DNA from: RYN-230 sp963760405
GTDB taxonomy: Bacteria > Actinomycetota > Actinomycetes > Streptosporangiales > Streptosporangiaceae
Length of the DNA: 64,000 bases
Direction: 5' to 3'
Assembly: GCA_963760405.1 (NCBI GenBank)
Contig: CAVXCV010000004.1
Span: 806,001-870,000, forward strand
The notes under the pieces are model-generated. The model was not told the DNA's origin. It was given only the letters and a program-made list of their open reading frames with translations, and made no database searches. Position numbers and translations under genes: made by a program. Numbering within the stretch: the stretch's first letter is position 1; each line of letters starts with the position of its first letter. Of the stretch, positions 26,378-34,055 are shown piece after piece.

Positions 26378-27806
26378 ATGCGGGACGGGGAGATGGTATC
26401 GGGGATCGTCGCTGGCAACCCCACCGCGCTTGCGGAAGCCTACGACCACTACGCTCCGGCACTGTATGCATACTGCCGGTCGCTGCTGGCGGAGCCCGCG
26501 GCCGCGGCGGACGCGCTGTACGACACGTTCATCGTGGCGGCCGCGAAACTGTACGGGCTGCGTGACCCCAGCCGGCTCCGGCCGTGGCTGTACGCGGTGG
26601 CCCGGAACGAATGCCACCGCGCGCTGCGCGGCCGCCCGGGCACCGGGCTCTTCGATGAGCTGCCAGCGGGCAGCGAGGACACGCACGACTTCGGGTCAGC
26701 CCTGGACCAGGCCGAGCTGCGCGAGCTGGTCTGGTTCGACGCTGGCCGGGCTGAGCCCGGCGGACCGGGAGATCATCGAGCTGACCCTGCGGCACGAGTT
26801 CTTCGGCGCGGACCTGGCGGATGCGCTCGGCGTGCCGCGGAATCAGGCGCACGCGCTGGCCACCCGGGCCCGGATGCAGTTCGAGACGGGGCTGACCGCG
26901 CTGCTGGTGGCCCGCTCGGAGCAAGGCTCGTGCCCGGAACTGGCGGAGATCCTGGCCGGCTGGGAAGGCGAGCTGACCGTGCCCCTGCGCAAGCAGGTGC
27001 GCCAGCATCTCAGTTCCTGCCCGGTCTGCGGCGAGCGCCGGCGGCAGGACGTCAGCCCGGCCGCCGTGCTGGCCGGGCTGCCCACGCCCAGCCTGCCCCC
27101 GGATATCCGGCATCAGCTGCTGAACCTGGTGACCGATCCAGCGGCGGAGGCCATTGCGGCCTGTGTCGACGTGGCGGTCCGGGCGGAGCCGTTCACCCGT
27201 ACCGGGTTCCCGGTGCCGCTGGACCCGGTCGGCACCTCGCGTGGCCCGGTGGCGCTGATGCCAGCCGCGGGCGTGCTCGTCGCGGCCTGCGCGGTCTTTG
27301 GTGGCGGCGCCATGCTGGTCGCCAACACGCTGCACCACACGCCGACCGTGGCCAGTGTCACCACGCTGAATCCCGCGGTCCCGTCGGCCGAGGCCGCCCC
27401 GGCCGCGAGCCCGCCGCCAGCGCAGTCAGGGTCTGCTGCCCGGCATTCGGCCGGGGCGGGGGCGGGCGCGATCCAGCCGACCGTGGGCACCACGTCCGGC
27501 CTGACCAGCTCGAGCGGGTCGAGTTCGGCCGGTTCGACGAAGTCCGGTTCGACGAAGTCCGGTTCGCCCGCACCGGCCACGTCGCCAGCCAAATCGCCCA
27601 CGCCCACGCCGACGCCGACGCCGACGCACACGGTGACCCCGACGCCGACGCCGACCCCCACGCCGACGCCGACTCCCACGCCGACGCCGACTCCCACGCC
27701 GACTCCCACGCCGACGCCGACCCCCACGCCGACTCCCACGCCGACGCCGACCCCCACCCCGACCGTGACCGCCCCGGCGTCAGCAGCGATCACCAGGCGG
27801 GTCTGA
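26378..27806 (+). pseudogene. ECF sigma factor fused to a ZAS-like zinc finger, membrane anchor and Thr-Pro tail; frameshifted near 26745
   Basis: The first frame holds sigma region 2 (GNPTALAEAYDHYAPALYAYC, then LYDTFIVAA and RPWLYAVARNECHR). One frame over, region 4 follows (GLSPADREIIELTLRHEF, ADALGVPRNQAHALATRAR). A zinc-finger-like HLSSCPVCGERR, a transmembrane helix ALMPAAGVLVAACAVFGGGAMLV and a long extracytoplasmic Ser/Thr/Pro tail come next. HxxxCxxC is the anti-sigma (ZAS) signature. The protein would be a membrane-held sigma factor with a built-in inhibitor. The shift near 26745 needs two missing bases or one extra. The tail is (TP)n from about 27597. It is followed by an ABC exporter. 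Confidence 0.8.
27597..27770. repeat. Low-complexity (Thr-Pro)n coding repeat
   Basis: Imperfect 6-base units CCCACG/CCGACG encode about 28 Thr-Pro pairs at the C terminus of the sigma-factor fusion. The protein part would be a stiff, cell-wall-spanning stalk. Confidence 0.85.
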
Positions 27807-27863
27807 CCGGCCACCGGGCGGCGGCCCGCAGGTCACCGGGGCAGCGCGCAGGGCCGCCGGGTT

Positions 27864-27893
27864 CATGACAGTTGTCATGGGCATGTCGTGACA
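27864..27893. promoter_or_regulatory. Operator-like palindromes TGACA-GT-TGTCA and TGTC-GT-GACA
   Basis: A perfect 16-base palindrome with 7-base arms (27864-27870 and 27873-27879) is followed 4 bases later by TGTCGTGACA (27884-27893). Both use the same half-site in opposite order. They lie 44-73 bases upstream of the ABC gene start, where a repressor or activator would act. Confidence 0.5.
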
Positions 27894-27936
27894 GCCATCG
27901 CCGCGAGCCTGCCGTCCCCGATGCCACGATGGGCGC

Positions 27937-28899
27937 ATGACAGTGACGAACATGGACGGCATCGGGTCGCCGCGTCATGCTGGCACGGACCAGGTCATGG
28001 CCATCAGCCTGCGCGGGGTGCGGAAGAACTTCGGCCCGGTGGAGGCCGTGCGCGGGATCGACCTGGACGTGGCACCCGGGGAGATCGTCGCGTTCCTCGG
28101 TCCCAACGGCGCGGGCAAGACTTCGACGATCGACATCATCCTGGGCCTGTCCCGGCCCAACACAGGGGAGGTCGCGGTCTACGGCATGCCGCCGCGGCAG
28201 GCCATCTCACACGGCCTGGTGTCCGCGGTGATGCAGACCGGCGGGCTGCTCAAGGACCTGACCGTAGCCGAGACCGCCCAGTACACCGCGAGCCTGTTCG
28301 CGCAGAGCACCTCGGTGGATGAGGCGCTGCAGCGGGCGGGCATCGCCGGCCTCGCCGGCCGCAAGGTCGGCAAGTGCTCCGGCGGTGAGCAGCAGCGGCT
28401 GCGGTTCGCCATGGCCCTGCTGCCCGATCCGGAACTGCTCATCCTCGACGAGCCCACGACCGGCATGGACGTGGAGGGCCGGCGCAGTTTCTGGGCCGCC
28501 ATCCGGCAGGACGCGGAGCAGGGCCGCACCGTGCTGTTCGCCACGCACTACCTGGAGGAGGCCGACGCCTACGCCGACCGGATCATCCTGGTCCGGCACG
28601 GCCAGATCGTAGCCGACGGCACCTCCGCGCAGGTCAAGGCGATGGCTGCGGGCCGTACCGTGCGGGCCACGCTGCCCGGGGCCAGCGAGGTGGCGCTGAG
28701 CGCCATCCCGGGCGCGGATAGCGTGGAGATCCGCGGCGACACGGTGCTGGTGCACGCCAGCGACAGCGACGCGGTAGCCAGGCACCTGCTGACCGCCACC
28801 CCGGCCCGGGACCTGGAGATCACCACCCGCGGCCTCGAGGATGCTTTTATCGCCCTGACCAGCGATGACGACGATAGTTACAAAGGAGGATCGCGATGA
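27937..28899 (+). CDS. ABC-2 exporter, ATP-binding protein
   Basis: 320 residues. It has Walker A GPNGAGKTS, the signature CSGGEQQR, Walker B LLILDEPTTGMD and the switch His in FATHYLEEAD. The C-terminal 90 residues form the extra domain found in drug and polyketide exporters of the DrrA type. It pairs with the next gene through an ATGA overlap. ATG 27937 is used, but ATG 27997 (MAISLRGV) is possible. Placed after a membrane-bound sigma factor, it may respond to envelope stress; cargo unknown. Confidence 0.9.
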   Translation: MTVTNMDGIGSPRHAGTDQVMAISLRGVRKNFGPVEAVRGIDLDVAPGEIVAFLGPNGAGKTSTIDIILGLSRPNTGEVAVYGMPPRQAISHGLVSAVMQTGGLLKDLTVAETAQYTASLFAQSTSVDEALQRAGIAGLAGRKVGKCSGGEQQRLRFAMALLPDPELLILDEPTTGMDVEGRRSFWAAIRQDAEQGRTVLFATHYLEEADAYADRIILVRHGQIVADGTSAQVKAMAAGRTVRATLPGASEVALSAIPGADSVEIRGDTVLVHASDSDAVARHLLTATPARDLEITTRGLEDAFIALTSDDDDSYKGGSR

Positions 28900-29714
28900 G
28901 CGCCCAGTCCATGCCCGCACCGGCCACGGCTTCAGCGGCCCAGCTGGACGCCCGGCGGGTGCCCCCGATGGGCGGCCTCAACCTGACCGTCCTCGGCCTG
29001 GAGATCCGCAGGCTGCTCCGCAACCGGCGCACGGTCATCTTCGCGCTGGTCATCCCGGTTGTGTTCTTCCTGCTCTTCGGGCTGAACTCGGCTTACGCGA
29101 ACCAGCCGGCCGGCCACGGCAACGTGTCAGCGTTCATCATGATCAGCATGGCGCTGTACGGGGCCGTGCTGGCGACGACCAGCGGCGGGGCGATGGTCTC
29201 GGTCGAGCGCGCGGCGGGCTGGAGCCGGCAGCTGCGGCTGACCCCGCTGTCCCCGGTGGCCTACATCGCCATCAAGATGCTCACCGCGATGGTCCTCGGG
29301 CTGTGCTCGGTGGTCGCGGTCTTCGCCGTCGGCATGATCACCGGCAAGCCGACCATGCCGGGCTATCTGTGGTTCGTCACGGCCCTGTGCGTGTGGGTCG
29401 GCTCGCTCGTCTTCGCGGCGTTCGGGCTGTTCATGGGCTACCTGCTGCCGACCGAGAACGTGATGCAGTTCCTCGGCTTCGGGCTGATGCTGTTCGCCTT
29501 CGGCGGCGGCCTGTTCATCCCGCTGAGCCAGTACCCGCACACGCTCCAGACCATCGCCAAGTTCACCCCGCTGTACGGCCTGAACGAGCTGGTGCACGCC
29601 CCCCTGCTGGGTGGCAGCGTGGACATCGTGTGGGCCATCAACGCCATCGCCTGGCTGGTCATCTTCGCGGGCGGCGCAGTATGGCGGTTCCGCAAGGACA
29701 CCGCGCGGGTCTGA
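28896..29714 (+). CDS. ABC-2 exporter, permease
   Basis: 272 residues with about six membrane helices, for example TVIFALVIPVVFFLLFGL, VSAFIMISMALYGAVLA and FLGFGLMLFAFGGGLFIPL, and the LNELVHAPLL motif near the end. This is the DrrB/YadH-type permease. The strong AAAGGAGG upstream lies inside the end of the ATPase gene and the starts overlap as ATGA, so the two subunits are made together. Confidence 0.9.
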   Translation: MSAQSMPAPATASAAQLDARRVPPMGGLNLTVLGLEIRRLLRNRRTVIFALVIPVVFFLLFGLNSAYANQPAGHGNVSAFIMISMALYGAVLATTSGGAMVSVERAAGWSRQLRLTPLSPVAYIAIKMLTAMVLGLCSVVAVFAVGMITGKPTMPGYLWFVTALCVWVGSLVFAAFGLFMGYLLPTENVMQFLGFGLMLFAFGGGLFIPLSQYPHTLQTIAKFTPLYGLNELVHAPLLGGSVDIVWAINAIAWLVIFAGGAVWRFRKDTARV

Positions 29715-29719
29715 CCCGG

Positions 29720-30370
29720 CTATCCGGATGCGGCGCCGGCTTCCCCAGCGGGGGAGCCGACGTTCGCGTCCAGCCAGGTCCCCAGCGGCCGGGTGGCCCG
29801 CAGGAAGCCGGTGATGCGGTCCCGGGCGGCCGGGGTCTCCAGCCAGGGCTCCACCGGCCACTCCTGCCAGGCGACCACGCTCTTGTAGCGGAGCAGGCCG
29901 ATCCGGGGATGCTCGGCCGGGTAGCCGCGCGGCGCCTTCTTCAGTGCGTCCCGGGCGTGCACGCCGATCCCGTGCTGCTGGACCGCGGCGATGACCCGCT
30001 CCAGCCCGGGCCCGGTGACGTCGTCCGCCACCGCCCGGCGGTACCGGTCGAGCTGGTCCGGGGCCATGTGGTAGTACCCGTTGCCGACGGCGAGCCCGCT
30101 CGCCGAGAACTGGATGTAGCCACCACCCACCGTGGCCCCGATGTGCGTCTTGTAGAGCGACTTGTCCCGGCTGAACCGGACGTCGCGGTACGGGCGGAAG
30201 ATCTTGGCCGGGCCGAAGTCCGGGGCGAGCTCCTCGATCAGCTCGGCCATCGGGCGCAGCACGTGCTCCTCGTAGACGCCCTTGTTCGCGGTCCAGTACG
30301 CCTTCGAGTTATCCGCCGCCAGGCCCTCGTAGAACTCCAGGGCCTCTTCCGGCCACCCGCTGAACGGCAT
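29720..30370 (-). CDS. DUF2461 family protein
   Basis: 216 residues: FSGWPEEALEFYEGLAADNSKAYW at the start, then YRDVRFSRDKSLYKTHIGA and SASGLAVGNGYYHMAPDQL. These are the signature blocks of DUF2461 (TIGR02453), a widespread family with no assigned activity. The family's N-terminal FPPEALxFLxxLxxNNxxxWF pattern is kept. ATG 30370 follows no clear Shine-Dalgarno sequence. It ends 5 bases from the convergent permease. Confidence 0.88.
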   Translation of the reverse strand: MPFSGWPEEALEFYEGLAADNSKAYWTANKGVYEEHVLRPMAELIEELAPDFGPAKIFRPYRDVRFSRDKSLYKTHIGATVGGGYIQFSASGLAVGNGYYHMAPDQLDRYRRAVADDVTGPGLERVIAAVQQHGIGVHARDALKKAPRGYPAEHPRIGLLRYKSVVAWQEWPVEPWLETPAARDRITGFLRATRPLGTWLDANVGSPAGEAGAASG

Positions 30371-30430
30371 AGTGGCACTCTGCCACGGGGGACGGCCGGA
30401 GCGGGACTGGTTTGTCCAGCAAGACCGGCA

Positions 30431-30436
30431 TAGCCT
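30431..30436 (+). promoter_or_regulatory. -10 element TAGCCT for a leaderless start
   Basis: TAGCCT ends 7 bases before ATG 30443 with no ribosome binding site between. Confidence 0.45.
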
Positions 30437-30442
30437 GCCACC

Positions 30443-31129
30443 ATGACCGAGACGATGCCGTTGTTCCCCCTCGGCACCGTTCTCTACCCGGGCCTGCTGC
30501 TGCCGTTGCACATCTTCGAGGACCGCTACCGCCAGCTGGTCCGCGACCTGCTGGATGGCTCTGGGCCGCGGCGGTTCGGCGTCATCGCGATCCGGAAGGG
30601 CCGCGAGACGGGTGCGCAGAGCGTGTCCGCGCTGTACGAGATCGGCTGCACGGCCACGCTGCGCCGGGTCACCGAGTACGAGGACGGCCGGTTCGACCTG
30701 GTCACCGTGGGCGCGGACCGGTTCCGGCTGAGTCAGCTCGGCGACGCGGATCCGTACCTGCGCGGCGATGTGCACCTGCTCACCGAGGACACCGGCGACG
30801 AGGCCGCCGCGGCCCAGGCGGTCACGGCGGTGCACCGCGGCTTCCGCGGCTACCTGGCGGCGCTCGCCGACCAGGGCGGCAGCCAGATCAGCGTCCCCGA
30901 CCTGCCCGACGACCCGATCGCGCTGTCCTACCTGGTGGGCGCGTCGATGATCGTTGACCTGCCGGTCAAGCAGTCGCTGCTGGCCGAGCCGGATGCGCTG
31001 CGGCGGCTGACCGCGGAGCGCGCGTTGCTGTCCAGGGAAACCATGATGCTCCGCTCGCTCCCGTCCACTCCCGCCCCGGAGCTGCGGCATTCCCCGTACA
31101 ACCCGAACTTAGCCGCCCCCTGGGCCTGA
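30443..31129 (+). CDS. Lon N-terminal-domain (LON peptidase substrate-binding) protein
   Basis: 228 residues: MPLFPLGTVLYPGLLLPLHIFEDRYRQL is the opening of the Lon substrate-binding (PUA-like) domain, and the whole protein is this domain plus a helical end (DPIALSYLVGA, LLAEPDALRRL). It lacks the ATPase and protease parts of Lon. Free-standing versions are common in actinobacteria, role unknown. Its stop codon starts an 18-base repeat. Confidence 0.88.
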   Translation: MTETMPLFPLGTVLYPGLLLPLHIFEDRYRQLVRDLLDGSGPRRFGVIAIRKGRETGAQSVSALYEIGCTATLRRVTEYEDGRFDLVTVGADRFRLSQLGDADPYLRGDVHLLTEDTGDEAAAAQAVTAVHRGFRGYLAALADQGGSQISVPDLPDDPIALSYLVGASMIVDLPVKQSLLAEPDALRRLTAERALLSRETMMLRSLPSTPAPELRHSPYNPNLAAPWA

Positions 31130-31175
31130 ACGGCCCGGTCTGAACTGAACGGCCCGGCTGAACTGAACGGCCCGG
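31126..31175. repeat. Direct repeats across the stop codon of the Lon-N gene
   Basis: CTGAACGGCCCGG at 31126-31138, which holds the TGA stop, recurs inside two identical 18-base units (31140-31157 and 31158-31175). Confidence 0.85.
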
Positions 31176-31189
31176 CCCAGCCGGGCAGC

Positions 31190-32062
31190 TCAGCCCAGCC
31201 GGGCGGTGATCTCGGTCAGCACCGGGCCCAGCGGGGCGTCCAGCGTCCAGCGGGCGAGCGCGTCTCCCCGGGTCGCTCCCTGGTTGACGATCGCCACCGG
31301 GACGCCGAGCCTGGCCGCGTGCCGGACGAACCGGTAGCCGGACATGACGGTCAGCGAGGAGCCCAGGACGATGAGCGAGCGGGCGGCCCCGACCAGCGCG
31401 TAGCAGTGGGCGACCCGGTCCGGCGGCACGTTCTCGCCGAAGAACACCACGTCCGGCTTGACCAGGCCGCCGCAGGCCGGGCAGTCCACCACCCGGAAGC
31501 TGGCCGCGGCCGCATCGCTGATCACGACGTCACCGTCGGGGTTGACCTGGCTGACCGGGGCCGCCCAGTCCGGGTTGGCCGCGCGCAGCCGGACGTCGAG
31601 GTCCGCGCGCGGCGTCCGCTCACCACAGCCGAGGCAGCATACCCGGTGCAGGCTGCCGTGCAGCTCGATCACCTGCCGCGCCCCGGCCGCCTGGTGCAGC
31701 CCGTCCACGTTCTGGGTGATGATCCCGGCCAGCAGCCCGCGGCGCTGGAACTCCGCCACCGCGAGATGGCCCGCGTTCGGGATGGCCCCAGTAATGTGCT
31801 GCCAGCCGTGGTGGCTGCGGGCCCAGTACCGCTGGCGCGCCGCGGCGGTGGCGGTGAACGCCTGATACGTCATCGGCTCAGCCCGGCGGGCCCGCCCGCT
31901 CGGGCCGCGGTAGTCCGGGATGCCCGACTCGGTGGACAGCCCGGCCCCGCTCAGGATCACCGCCCCGCCGCCCGCGACCAGCCGGGCCAGCGCCGCCACC
32001 GGGTCCGGTCCTGGGCCGGGCCGGGCGGTCTGGCCCTCGAGCGCGGCGGTCACCTGCTTCAT
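31190..32062 (-). CDS. Sir2-family NAD-dependent protein deacylase
   Basis: 290 residues. NAD-binding GAGLSTESGIPDYRG (residues 39-53), TQNVDGLHQAAG, the catalytic His135 in ELHGS, zinc pairs CLGCG and CPACGG, and GSSLTVMSGYRFV are all present. The enzyme removes acyl groups from protein lysine using NAD. Residues ARRAEPMTYQAF replace the alanine-tyrosine-arginine pattern of sirtuin 5-like desuccinylases, so deacetylation is the safer call. It faces the Lon-N gene. Confidence 0.9.
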   Translation of the reverse strand: MKQVTAALEGQTARPGPGPDPVAALARLVAGGGAVILSGAGLSTESGIPDYRGPSGRARRAEPMTYQAFTATAAARQRYWARSHHGWQHITGAIPNAGHLAVAEFQRRGLLAGIITQNVDGLHQAAGARQVIELHGSLHRVCCLGCGERTPRADLDVRLRAANPDWAAPVSQVNPDGDVVISDAAAASFRVVDCPACGGLVKPDVVFFGENVPPDRVAHCYALVGAARSLIVLGSSLTVMSGYRFVRHAARLGVPVAIVNQGATRGDALARWTLDAPLGPVLTEITARLG

Positions 32063-32141
32063 GCTGCCTGATGCGCGCGGATGCGTGGTACCCGGGCCCA
32101 GGTCAGCAGCGATCCCCAGGCCCGGGTACCAGGCTCGGGGG

Positions 32142-32786
32142 TCAGCGCATCAGCGGCTTGCCGAGCGGGACCGCGTTACCGCCGGTGGCCGCCGAGACCG
32201 CGCCGTAGAACAGGTAGACGCCGAGCGCGGCGAAGATGAGCACGACCACGCCGCCGGTCTTCAGCAGCCCGGTGGACGCGTTCGCGGTGCCCAGCAGCAC
32301 CAGCAGCAGGGCCAGGTCGACCAGGACGAACAGCGCGGTGAACGCCACCGGCAGCCGCAGTGTCGCCAGTGTGAGCACCACGACCAGGATCAGCCACGCG
32401 GTCAGGAACAGCTTCTCGGTCGAGATGACCGCGGTGAGGCCGATGCCGAACCAGCCGTGCGTCAGCCCGACTACGAGCACCGCGTAGCTGAGCCAGAACC
32501 CGGCGAAGATCCCGAAGACGCTCGCCACCGCGCTCTGCCCGACGGCAGCGGCCCAGATCGTGGCCAGGAACAGGCCGATTGAAGTGGAGGCCAGGATGAT
32601 GGGCAGTGAGGCGCCCACGGCGGTGGCTGGCACCATGCCGACCAGGACCAGGCCGAGGGCGATCGATCCGACGATGAAGCACGGCAGCCCGAGTACGAGC
32701 GGGTCGCCGGTCAGCGGGGCTGGAGGTGCGGGCGGGGGGACTGGGATCTCGGCCGAGTCGTCGGCGGTTGCGTTGAGCGCGGCCAT
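32142..32786 (-). CDS. GPR1/FUN34/YaaH family transporter (acetate uptake, SatP-like)
   Basis: 214 residues with six predicted membrane helices. The first begins GDPLVLGLPCFIVGSIALGL, where the family usually has NPAPLGL, so the signature is only partly kept. FWLSYAVLV and TLRLPVAFTALFVLVDLALLLV match the middle of the family. The family carries acetate or succinate across the membrane. ATG 32786 has AAGGAG 5 bases upstream. Confidence 0.8.
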   Translation of the reverse strand: MAALNATADDSAEIPVPPPAPPAPLTGDPLVLGLPCFIVGSIALGLVLVGMVPATAVGASLPIILASTSIGLFLATIWAAAVGQSAVASVFGIFAGFWLSYAVLVVGLTHGWFGIGLTAVISTEKLFLTAWLILVVVLTLATLRLPVAFTALFVLVDLALLLVLLGTANASTGLLKTGGVVVLIFAALGVYLFYGAVSAATGGNAVPLGKPLMR

Positions 32787-33161
32787 TACTGCTCCTTCGC
32801 AAGCACTCGTGGGTGACCCGGCAAGAAGCGCGGGCCATTGCACCATCCGTACCTCTGCTACGCCCTGAGGTGTTTCTCAGTTTGAGCCAGCACCCGGCCA
32901 GCGGACGCCAACCTCGACCTGACAGGCCAGGTAGGAGTGGTGCACCCGGCCCCGCAGGGCAGGGTGCACCGGGGCTGCGGGCAGCCGGGGGCGGCGGACT
33001 GCCCGGGCCGAGGACGCCGCGGGCACGGCCCGGGCCCGGGCAGCACCCGCGCCGCGCTGACGGCCTGGGGAAGTGGGTAGTTTGGCTGGTATGACCTGCA
33101 CTCTGCCCGCTGGGCGGGGCCGCCGCCCCGGCCGGCCCCTGGAACTGGCCGGGGAGCCACG
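32787..33161. other. Divergent intergenic region with a small leaderless ORF
   Basis: 375 bases between the transporter and the oxygenase gene. The first 290 bases show no gene. The last part carries a -10-like TAGTTT (33078-33083) and a 24-codon ORF described separately. Confidence 0.5.
33078..33083 (+). promoter_or_regulatory. -10 element TAGTTT before the small ORF
   Basis: TAGTTT ends 8 bases before the ATG at 33091. It would place the transcript start at the small ORF, not at the oxygenase gene. Confidence 0.35.
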
Positions 33162-33165
33162 ATGA
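33091..33165 (+). CDS. Candidate 24-residue upstream ORF coupled to the oxygenase gene
   Basis: ATG 33091 opens a 24-codon frame (MTCTLPAGRGRRPGRPLELA and 4 more) whose TGA overlaps the ATG of the oxygenase gene as ATGA. The ORF has a -10 hexamer at leaderless distance. It may couple translation or be a leader peptide. It has no recognisable homology, so it could also be chance. Confidence 0.3.
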   Translation: MTCTLPAGRGRRPGRPLELAGEPR

Positions 33166-34055
33166 CCGCCGACCCGTACGCCGCGGCGGCTGGCCTGATC
33201 GAGCGCTCGGCCGCCGCGTACGTGGCCGGCGTGCCGGAGCATCCCAAGGACGACGGCTTCTTCGGGCCCGCCAGCATCACCTGGCGGATCAGCAACGATC
33301 CGTCCGCCCCGGTGGCCGGGTTGCGCTCGCTGCTCATGCAGGCACTGCACCCGCTGGCCATGGCCGGGGTCGACCAGCACAGCGACTGGCGCCGCGACCC
33401 GGTGGGCAGGCTCGCGGCGACCCAGGGGTACGTGACCACGGTGACCTTTGCCGAGCGGGCCGCGGCGGAGCGGGCCGCGGCCCGGGTGCGCGGCATTCAC
33501 ACCCATGTCTGCGGCACCGACCTGGTGACCGGGAAGCCCTACGCGGCGAGCGATCCGGCCCTGCTGCTGTGGGTGCACGTGGCGCTGGTGGACGCGACCA
33601 TGGCCGCGGCCCGGCTGCTCGGCGCCGGGTTCTCAGCCGCGGAGCTGGATCGCTACGTCGCGGAGATGGTGGTCGCGGCCGAGCTGGTCGGGGTACCGCG
33701 CGACCTGGTCCCGGCCAGCGTGGCCGGCGTCGGGGAGTACCTGGCCGCGGTCCGGCCTGAGCTGCGCGGCACGCCCGCCGCCCGGGAATCCATGGACTAC
33801 CTGCTCAACCCGCCAGACCTGGACGAGGACGTGGCCGAGATATGGCAGGACATCCGGTACGCCGCGATGGCCGCGCTGCCGGCCTGGGCACGGGAGATGC
33901 ACGGCTACCGCGCGGTCGCGGAGCTGACCCCCGAGCGCCGGACCGAGATCCGGCAGACTCTCGGCGTGCTGGACGCGCTGTTCCTCGGCGAGCCCGGTGT
34001 GCTCGAGGCCCGGCAGCGGATCACCCTGCGGACGCGCGCGGCGCGGGCCGCGTGA
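33162..34055 (+). CDS. MpaB-like oxygenase (DUF2236, rubber oxygenase family)
   Basis: 297 residues. Features of DUF2236 are SLLMQALHPLAMAGVDQHS, the TVTFAERAAAERAA segment followed by RVRGIHTHVCG, and HVALVDATMAA. Conserved His and Arg residues in these blocks bind heme b in characterised members (rubber oxygenase Lcp, MpaB'). Substrate is unknown. Its stop overlaps the GTG of the UbiB-family gene, so the two are co-expressed. Confidence 0.85.
   Translation: MTADPYAAAAGLIERSAAAYVAGVPEHPKDDGFFGPASITWRISNDPSAPVAGLRSLLMQALHPLAMAGVDQHSDWRRDPVGRLAATQGYVTTVTFAERAAAERAAARVRGIHTHVCGTDLVTGKPYAASDPALLLWVHVALVDATMAAARLLGAGFSAAELDRYVAEMVVAAELVGVPRDLVPASVAGVGEYLAAVRPELRGTPAARESMDYLLNPPDLDEDVAEIWQDIRYAAMAALPAWAREMHGYRAVAELTPERRTEIRQTLGVLDALFLGEPGVLEARQRITLRTRAARAA

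Noticed and set aside
27113..27814. Gly-Val repeat protein on the minus strand
   Set aside because: It is the reverse reading of the Thr-Pro repeat at the end of the sigma-factor fusion; no ribosome site or domain.
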